Of a stretch of 57,077 bases of DNA, positions 51,652 to 57,077 are shown in pieces (the stretch's first letter is position 1; each line of letters starts with the position of its first letter). The notes beneath the pieces were generated by a model that was not told the DNA's origin, ran no database searches, and saw only the letters and a program-made list of their open reading frames with translations. Origin of the DNA: Pseudocolwellia agarivorans (GTDB lineage: Bacteria; Pseudomonadota; Gammaproteobacteria; Enterobacterales; Alteromonadaceae); the NCBI RefSeq assembly GCF_002000085.1, contig NZ_MUZU01000018.1:1-57077 (forward strand). Direction: 5' to 3'. The position numbers and the translations under genes are program-made.

Positions 51652-53028
51652 CTAGCGTTCACGTAATGCTGATTGTTTTGCTCGTAATATAGGGTTCAAT
51701 ATATAGTCTAATATTGTACGTTTTCCTGTGATCACATCAACATCAGTCATCATTCCTGGAATGATAGGCATGTCTTCGTTATTGCTATTTTTTATACTTG
51801 AGGCATCAGTTTTTACTCTGATCAAATAAAAACTGTTACCTTCTTCATCTTGTGTTGTGTCGGCGCTAATATGTACGACTTCTCCAGTTAAACCGCCATA
51901 TCTTGCAAAATCATAAGCGGTTATTTTAACTACAGCGGGTAACCCAGGATAAATAAAAGCGATATCTCGAGGTTTTATTTTTGCTTCAACCATTAACATG
52001 TCTTCGGTTGGTACTATTTCCGCAATAGTTTCCCCTGATTTTACAACACCCCCTAGCGTATTAATATGTATAGTTTTAATGGTACCTACAACGGGGGATA
52101 CGATTAATGCTTTTGTGACTTTGTCTTGAGCGCCAACTTGCGATTCATTAATTCTAGAAAGTTTATTTTGTAGTTCATTAAGTTGAGCTCTTGCATCAGC
52201 ACGATATTTTAATGCTGTTTCACGACGGTTTAAGATAGATTCTTGTAAAGAGGATTTTAATTTAGGAGAAAGTAAGCGAATGGCGCTTAATTCACCTTTT
52301 AACTCGTTTACACTGCGTTCTAATTTATATAATTCTATTTTAGACACTATGTTTCTTTCTGCTAATGGTCGAGTGAGATCAAGTTCTTTGGTGGCTAAAT
52401 TATAGCTAATTTCCATGGTTTCTATTTTAGAGTCTAATTCGGCTATTTCTTGTTCTCTTTGTTGTATCTGTTGGCTTTGTATAGCGAGTTGATTGATTAG
52501 GTTGTCAAGTCTTCCTGTATATTCATCTTGTTGTCGTTGAACCATAAATTCGGCGTTAAGATTAAGATCTTCCGGATATTGTGGCACTTGTTTTTTTAAG
52601 TCTATTTGCAATCGCCAGTCGTCGTTTGTGCCAATAATAATGCTTGAAAGTTCGGCTCTTAAACGAATAATGTTGGCTCTTAAGCTATCAACTTCTTGTT
52701 TTTGTTCGGCAAAATCAGAACGGAATCGAGTGTCGTCAATTCTGGCGATAGGCTGACCTTTTGTCACTTGCATTCCTTCTTGTACAAATAGCTTTTGTAA
52801 TACACCGCCATCTAAACTTTGAATAATTTGTAGTTGAGACGAAGGTATTACTTTTCCTGAACCTGAGGTAACTTGTTCTAATGCCGCAAAATTTGCCCAA
52901 ACAATAAAGCTAAAGAGTAGCCCCGCCATTGCCCAAATAGTTAATCGATGCAAACTAGGTACTTCAGTTAATAGTGCGCCGTATACATCGTCTGCCATAT
53001 CTAAATCTTGTTGGCTTACTTTCTTCAA
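51652..53028 (-). CDS. HlyD-family type I secretion adaptor (LapC-type)
   Basis: A 458-residue periplasmic adaptor. One N-terminal membrane helix (LTIWAMAGLLFSFIVWA), a biotinyl-lipoyl half (IQSLDGGVLQKLFVQEGMQV), a long coiled coil (about residues 85-290), the second lipoyl half (KALIVSPVVGTIKTIHINTLG) and a C-terminal beta domain. It bridges LapB and LapE. The start is TTG, with GGAGG 6 bases before it; the TTG overlaps the LapB stop (TTGA). That arrangement is strong translational coupling. Confidence 0.93.
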   Translation of the reverse strand: MKKVSQQDLDMADDVYGALLTEVPSLHRLTIWAMAGLLFSFIVWANFAALEQVTSGSGKVIPSSQLQIIQSLDGGVLQKLFVQEGMQVTKGQPIARIDDTRFRSDFAEQKQEVDSLRANIIRLRAELSSIIIGTNDDWRLQIDLKKQVPQYPEDLNLNAEFMVQRQQDEYTGRLDNLINQLAIQSQQIQQREQEIAELDSKIETMEISYNLATKELDLTRPLAERNIVSKIELYKLERSVNELKGELSAIRLLSPKLKSSLQESILNRRETALKYRADARAQLNELQNKLSRINESQVGAQDKVTKALIVSPVVGTIKTIHINTLGGVVKSGETIAEIVPTEDMLMVEAKIKPRDIAFIYPGLPAVVKITAYDFARYGGLTGEVVHISADTTQDEEGNSFYLIRVKTDASSIKNSNNEDMPIIPGMMTDVDVITGKRTILDYILNPILRAKQSALRER

Positions 53029-55199
53029 AGTGAAACCTCCTGATTTATTTTTCCGCCGTTAAGTTGTTGCAACACTGTATCTTTAGGCCCATCAATGACT
53101 AATTTACCTTTTTCTAAAATAATAATACGGTCAACTAAATGTAGCAGTTCCATTTTATGGGTAATGAGTAGTAATGTTTTGTCTTTCGCGGTTGCTGCTA
53201 TAGATTGAATAAATTGTTTTTCTGCTCGAGCATCAAGGCTTGCGGTGGGTTCGTCTAACAATAATATTTGTGGTGCATTTAAAATAGCTCTGGCTAAGGC
53301 TATTGATTGGCGTTGCCCACGAGATAAAGCAATACCGTTTTCGCCTACTTGACGATCAAGCCCTTGAGATTCATTGTCAGTAAAGCTACTGACTCCTGAA
53401 AGTTGTACTGCTCTGATCAGCTGATATTCGGTCACTTGTCGTGTACCAAATAATATATTGTCGCGAACGGTGCCATGAAAAAGAGTGATGTCTTGAGGTA
53501 AATAACCAAAATTTCTACGTAAGTCACTTGGATGAATTTGCTGATGGTTTAAACCATCGAAACGTATACTTCCCGATGTAGCTTGGTAAAGGCCTAATAA
53601 TAATTTAGCTAAAGTGGTTTTACCTGAGCCATTGCGACCCACTATGGCAATTTTTTCACCTTGTTTAATGTTAATCGATAATTGTTGTAATGCTTGATGA
53701 TCAGTATCAGGGTATTTGAATGCTATATTTTCTGCTGATATATTTCCTGACAGTTTTGTACGGCTAGGTAGATGAGCTTTATCTTCAAATTCACCTTCTT
53801 GATCCATTAAGGTGGTGAGCTGCCTTAGTGCGCTGATGGTTTGATTAGAACGTGTCATTAAGCCTGCGAGTTTTGCTATAGGGGAGATTGCTCTACCTGT
53901 TAACATTACTGCGGCAATAATTCCCCCCATAGATATCAGGTTATCTGAAACACGATATACACCTAAAACAACGACTGCTACAACAGATATTTGTAAAATA
54001 AAGCTGGCAAAATTAACAACTGAATTTGTGATGATTTTTGATTTAAGTAACCAGGTTGATGTATGCCCGATCATTTGTTGCCATGCGTTTTGTACTACAC
54101 CTTCTGCGCCATTGGCTTTAATGGATTCTAAAGCGCTAAGACATTCAACTAAATGACCGTGGCGTAATCCCGAAAACTTATTACTTTCTTCAATGGCTGC
54201 TCGTAATTTAGGTTGTTTTATAATGGTATAACCAATAATTAATATGGTGGCAATAATAGGGAAGAGCACAAGGTCTCCAGCAACTAACCATATACAAAAC
54301 ATAAATAAAAAGGCGAAAGGTAAGTCAACCAAAGCGGTGATAGTGGCGGATGATAAAAATTCTCTGACATTGTCAAATTCACTGAGTTGTTTAGCCATTC
54401 CTCCTACACTTGGCGAGCGTTTTTCGAGGGGGATACCAATGACTTTTGCAAAAAGTTTAGATGAGACTTCAATATCAATTTTTTTACCAGCTACATCAAT
54501 AAGGTAGCCACGTAATTGTTTTAATATAAAGTCAAATATATAGGCTATTCCTGCACCAATGGCGAGTACCCAAAGTGATTCAAAAGCTAAGTTTGGTACA
54601 ACTTTGTCGTAAATATTCATTACAAAAAGTGGTGAAACTAAAGCAAATATATTCACCATAATAGAGGCTATGATCACATCGCGATATATTGGAGCTGCAC
54701 CTTTTATATGCTGTAATAACCAATGCTCTGTAGAGTCGTTGATATGAACATCGAAATTTCGGTCGCCACGATATTGTTGTTTAATCAAAAACAAATAACC
54801 AACAAAATTGGACTCTAATTCTTCAATGGTAAGTCGTTCTTCTCCGCCTGTTTCAGGTAAGGTAACAATCGCTTTATTTTCTTCAATATTGAGTTCTTGT
54901 AAAACGCAGGATTTTTTATCCTTTAGCATTAAAATACAAGGTAACAACATAGAGGGTAATTCGTTTAAACCTTTGCGTACTAATTTTGCACTGAGTCCTG
55001 CTCTTGATGCTGCTTGCGGAAGTAGCTCTGGTGTCATGTTGTTACTGGAAAGGGGAAGCCCTGCAACAAGTGCTTCAGCAGAGCATGGGTTGCCAAAGTG
55101 CTCGGTGAGTAGTACTAAGCTGTCAAGCAGTGGATCAGAATTCAACCGTTGAGAAGCATTGATAGTCCATTGCGATGAAGATTTAGCAGAGGATTGCAC
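53025..55199 (-). CDS. lapB: Type I secretion ABC transporter with inactive C39-like domain (LapB-type)
   Basis: A 724-residue inner-membrane transporter. N-terminal C39-like domain (residues 20-150): the peptidase Cys position is Ser (DSLVLL), so it recognises rather than cuts the substrate. Six membrane helices follow (about 170-440), then an ATPase with Walker A VGRNGSGKT, Q-loop (FGYLPQDI), signature LSRGQRQ, Walker B ILLLDEPTASLD and the switch His (ITHKM). The start is GTG at 55199 with AAGGAA 11 bases upstream, a little far. It exports the adhesin encoded just upstream. Orthologous to the RTX-adhesin transporter LapB by layout and operon. Confidence 0.94.
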   Translation of the reverse strand: MQSSAKSSSQWTINASQRLNSDPLLDSLVLLTEHFGNPCSAEALVAGLPLSSNNMTPELLPQAASRAGLSAKLVRKGLNELPSMLLPCILMLKDKKSCVLQELNIEENKAIVTLPETGGEERLTIEELESNFVGYLFLIKQQYRGDRNFDVHINDSTEHWLLQHIKGAAPIYRDVIIASIMVNIFALVSPLFVMNIYDKVVPNLAFESLWVLAIGAGIAYIFDFILKQLRGYLIDVAGKKIDIEVSSKLFAKVIGIPLEKRSPSVGGMAKQLSEFDNVREFLSSATITALVDLPFAFLFMFCIWLVAGDLVLFPIIATILIIGYTIIKQPKLRAAIEESNKFSGLRHGHLVECLSALESIKANGAEGVVQNAWQQMIGHTSTWLLKSKIITNSVVNFASFILQISVVAVVVLGVYRVSDNLISMGGIIAAVMLTGRAISPIAKLAGLMTRSNQTISALRQLTTLMDQEGEFEDKAHLPSRTKLSGNISAENIAFKYPDTDHQALQQLSINIKQGEKIAIVGRNGSGKTTLAKLLLGLYQATSGSIRFDGLNHQQIHPSDLRRNFGYLPQDITLFHGTVRDNILFGTRQVTEYQLIRAVQLSGVSSFTDNESQGLDRQVGENGIALSRGQRQSIALARAILNAPQILLLDEPTASLDARAEKQFIQSIAATAKDKTLLLITHKMELLHLVDRIIILEKGKLVIDGPKDTVLQQLNGGKINQEVSL

Positions 55200-55225
55200 T
55201 GAATTTATATTCCTTAAAACATAAC

Positions 55226-55264
55226 AACCAGCAATAGAGTAAATACATTACTGTATTGCTGGTT
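55226..55264 (-). terminator. Hairpin between the adhesin gene and lapB-type gene
   Basis: AACCAGCAATA (55226-55236) pairs perfectly with TATTGCTGGTT (55254-55264) around a 17-base loop. On the minus strand it is followed by GTTATGTTTT, not a clean T run. It lies after the adhesin stop and before lapB, and may reduce expression of the secretion genes relative to the adhesin. Confidence 0.6.
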
Positions 55265-55302
55265 TTGATGGTAATTACATAACGCGAGTAGCTGTAATTT
55301 AA

Positions 55303-57077
55303 CTATAAAATATCACTCGAATCTAGATCTGCAAGTGGAATCGTTGTGGGTACAGAATTATCACTGATGATAACAGCACCGTCAGCCAATAAGTCATTGG
55401 TTATACTTTGCTGTTCGGATTTTTCTAATACAATTTGTTCTATTGATTCAATCTGTTCGTCTACTAAATTGGGCTCTGTTGGTATTTCATCATCTTCATG
55501 GCCAAATTGTAAAAATTGCTCGATGCTGTTTGAATTTTCATCGCTGACTAAGTCACTTAAATCAAGTGCATTTATATGCATTGTTGTCTCTTCTGGTGAA
55601 TCAAGTGTGTCGATAGCACTTACTTTTTGTAAGTTGGAAGTATCAATAGTCGTAGACTTATTAAAAGAAACTCCTGAAAAATCATTGGCATCATTAATAA
55701 ATAAAGGGCTAGGTGCTGGCGTAGGTACAGGATCTGGCACATCGATATGAATGGTTAGTGTAGTTGTATCTGAGTCAGGTTTAACCGTATCGCCATCTTG
55801 AATGGTATAAGTAATAACATCAGTAACATCATTTAAAGGAAGCAACATACCACTTTTACTGGTATAGATGTAAGCACCATTATCTTTAACGGTGAAAGTG
55901 CCGTACTCAGCAACAATATCATAAGATGTATTAAGAGAATCAAATACATAATCTTGGCCGTTATAGCTTACGTGAGTTAAGGTTATTACCCCATCAGCTG
56001 ATGTGTCGCTAACATCACCTGAACTTCCTAGTATAATTAAGTTTCCTTTGATTCTGCTTACAGTGGCAGTTCCATTATTACTTTCCGTCAATGTAATGAA
56101 ATTACTATCGGCGTTTGCAGTAGGTGCTGTATGAGAAACTTCAATGCTCACAGTTGCTGTGTCGGTGTCAGTACCATCACTGAGTGTATAATCAAAACTT
56201 GGATGTATTACTGAACCACCCGTAAATCCACTATTTTGGTAGGTAAAGTTACCTTGTGCGTTAATACGTAAAATTCCATCCTGAATGGCTATGGTTGCAT
56301 AGCCATCTACGGGATCAAATATTAAATTATTTCCATTAACTTGTGTTATTGATAATGCCGCTCCATCACCACCGTCTGAATCAACTTTGCCATCGCCATC
56401 ATTGTGTGTGATCACATTGCCAGAAACCATTTGGCCTTCATCAACAGAAAAGCTATCGTCTGTTGCAATAGGTGGAATATTTTCAGGTGTCACCTCAATA
56501 TTGAGTGTAGATGTATCGGTATTCACGCCATCAGAAATCGTATAAAGCACTTCAGGTACAGGGCCGTTGTAGTCAGCTGTCGGTACAAACGTGAAGGTTC
56601 CATCAGGGTTAATGGTTAATTCACCTTCCGCTAATGTTGCGGTTGTGCCCAGTGGATCGACAGTGAACGTATTACCGCCTACCGTAAATTCAGTAATAAC
56701 GGGCGTGCCGTCAGTACTTGCAGCATTGGTGAGCAAGTTACCTGAAAGCGTGCTATCTTCTGGCACAGATAGGGTTTCATTATCATCCGTTAAATCCGAT
56801 TCAGGTGTCACCTCGATATTCAAGGTAGACGTATCGGTATTCACACCATCGGAAATGGTATAAACCACTTCAGGAACTGGACCGTTGTAGTCAGCCGTTG
56901 GCACAAAGGTAAAGGTTCCATTAGGGTTAATGGTTAGCTCACCTTCAGCAAGGGTAGCGGTTGTGCCCAATGGATCGACGGTAAAAGTATTGCCGCCCAC
57001 GGTAAATTCCGTAATAACGGGCGTGCCGTCGGTGCTTGCGGCATTCGTTAATAGATTGCCTGAAAGCGAACCATCTT
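55303..57077 (-). CDS. Giant repeat adhesin, C-terminal part (LapA-type, partial)
   Basis: The frame runs from the right edge of the window to the stop at 55303 (about 590 residues); the real start lies outside. Near-identical 106-residue cadherin/VCBS-like repeats (core VGGNTFTVDPLG, GTFTFVPTADYNGPVPEV, YTISDGVNTDTSTLNIEV) come first, then two diverged repeats (ATDDSFSVDEGQ; ANADSNFITLTESNN). The C-terminal 150 residues are Pro- and Asp-rich and acidic, with LDLSDLVSDENSN followed by IEQFLQF, resembling the type I secretion target module of large adhesins. Secreted by the LapB/C/E genes next door and presumably held at the surface by its missing N-terminus, which LapG would cleave. Confidence 0.92.
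   Translation of the reverse strand, partial: DGSLSGNLLTNAASTDGTPVITEFTVGGNTFTVDPLGTTATLAEGELTINPNGTFTFVPTADYNGPVPEVVYTISDGVNTDTSTLNIEVTPESDLTDDNETLSVPEDSTLSGNLLTNAASTDGTPVITEFTVGGNTFTVDPLGTTATLAEGELTINPDGTFTFVPTADYNGPVPEVLYTISDGVNTDTSTLNIEVTPENIPPIATDDSFSVDEGQMVSGNVITHNDGDGKVDSDGGDGAALSITQVNGNNLIFDPVDGYATIAIQDGILRINAQGNFTYQNSGFTGGSVIHPSFDYTLSDGTDTDTATVSIEVSHTAPTANADSNFITLTESNNGTATVSRIKGNLIILGSSGDVSDTSADGVITLTHVSYNGQDYVFDSLNTSYDIVAEYGTFTVKDNGAYIYTSKSGMLLPLNDVTDVITYTIQDGDTVKPDSDTTTLTIHIDVPDPVPTPAPSPLFINDANDFSGVSFNKSTTIDTSNLQKVSAIDTLDSPEETTMHINALDLSDLVSDENSNSIEQFLQFGHEDDEIPTEPNLVDEQIESIEQIVLEKSEQQSITNDLLADGAVIISDNSVPTTIPLADLDSSDIL
56480..57077 (-). repeat. Tandem 318-bp adhesin repeats
   Basis: A 318-bp (106-residue) unit is repeated: the Val-Gly-Gly-Asn-Thr-Phe start lies at 56998-57000 and again at 56680-56682, exactly 318 bases apart. 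Copies share nearly all residues through STLNIEVTPE; the second then diverges. Many more copies probably continue beyond the window. Such identical units can collapse or expand in assemblies. Confidence 0.9.

Noticed and set aside
56404-56863. Plus-strand frames inside the adhesin gene
   Set aside because: They mirror the repetitive codons of the adhesin on the other strand and lack start signals.
1-57077. CRISPR array, intact insertion sequence or replication origin
   Set aside because: No regularly spaced direct repeats, transposase frame or DnaA-box cluster was noticed on reading; the only long repeats are the adhesin units and the 49-bp pair.

Overview
This window looks like a chromosomal segment of a low-GC marine gammaproteobacterium of the Alteromonadales, most like Colwellia or Thalassotalea. 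That is inferred from gene content (paired RhlE-type helicases, a TonB receptor/halogenase-like/SapC locus, a Lap-type adhesin system) and base composition; no species can be named from the sequence alone.

Layout. 1-768: the end of an rRNA operon (23S 3' tip, two 5S genes separated by a terminator, tRNA-Tyr). 947-8442: housekeeping and stress genes: a receiver-TPR protein, two RhlE-like DEAD-box helicases, a YaiI-type protein, a thioesterase, a DUF2750 protein, and a cytochrome c' convergent with a cytochrome b561. 8497-19163: a nutrient-scavenging locus: a DUF4832-like lipoprotein, a decayed metallo-hydrolase, a CWC protein, a large TonB-dependent receptor, a lipoprotein with Ig-like and jelly-roll-like parts, a flavin-dependent halogenase-like protein and a SapC protein. 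19253-22740: a cyanase and an FNT-family channel facing a divergent sigma-54 activator. A clear -24/-12 promoter and three AACGA-N4-TCGTT palindromes lie between them. 22866-28920: envelope and lipid genes (phosphatase/lipid-kinase fusion, MscS, MlaA, MMPL/RND).

29168-36012: a BON protein, a diguanylate cyclase whose receiver has lost every phosphorylation residue, an AT-rich islet of two unrecognised genes each preceded by a copy of the same 49-bp sequence, a hemerythrin/YqjD/YqjE-like operon, and a ParD-like/methionine aminopeptidase pair. 36146-40924: outer-membrane and inner-membrane proteins and small stress-type genes. 41120-46730: a two-component cluster (NtrC-type regulator, a 71-residue protein that is only a histidine-kinase dimerisation helix pair, a CHASE3 kinase, a single-domain regulator and a multi-receiver hybrid kinase). 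46962-57077: a Lap-type biofilm system read right to left: giant repeat adhesin (cut by the window edge), LapB/LapC/LapE type I secretion, an OmpA-like lipoprotein, LapG protease and the degenerate GGDEF-EAL c-di-GMP receptor LapD.

The best-supported multi-gene hypotheses are a sigma-54 controlled cyanate module with an FNT protein as candidate transporter, and c-di-GMP control of adhesin release. The cyclase at 29850 and the phosphorelay at 41-47 kb are possible inputs to the adhesin switch, but nothing in the sequence links them directly. No CRISPR array, prophage or intact insertion sequence was seen.
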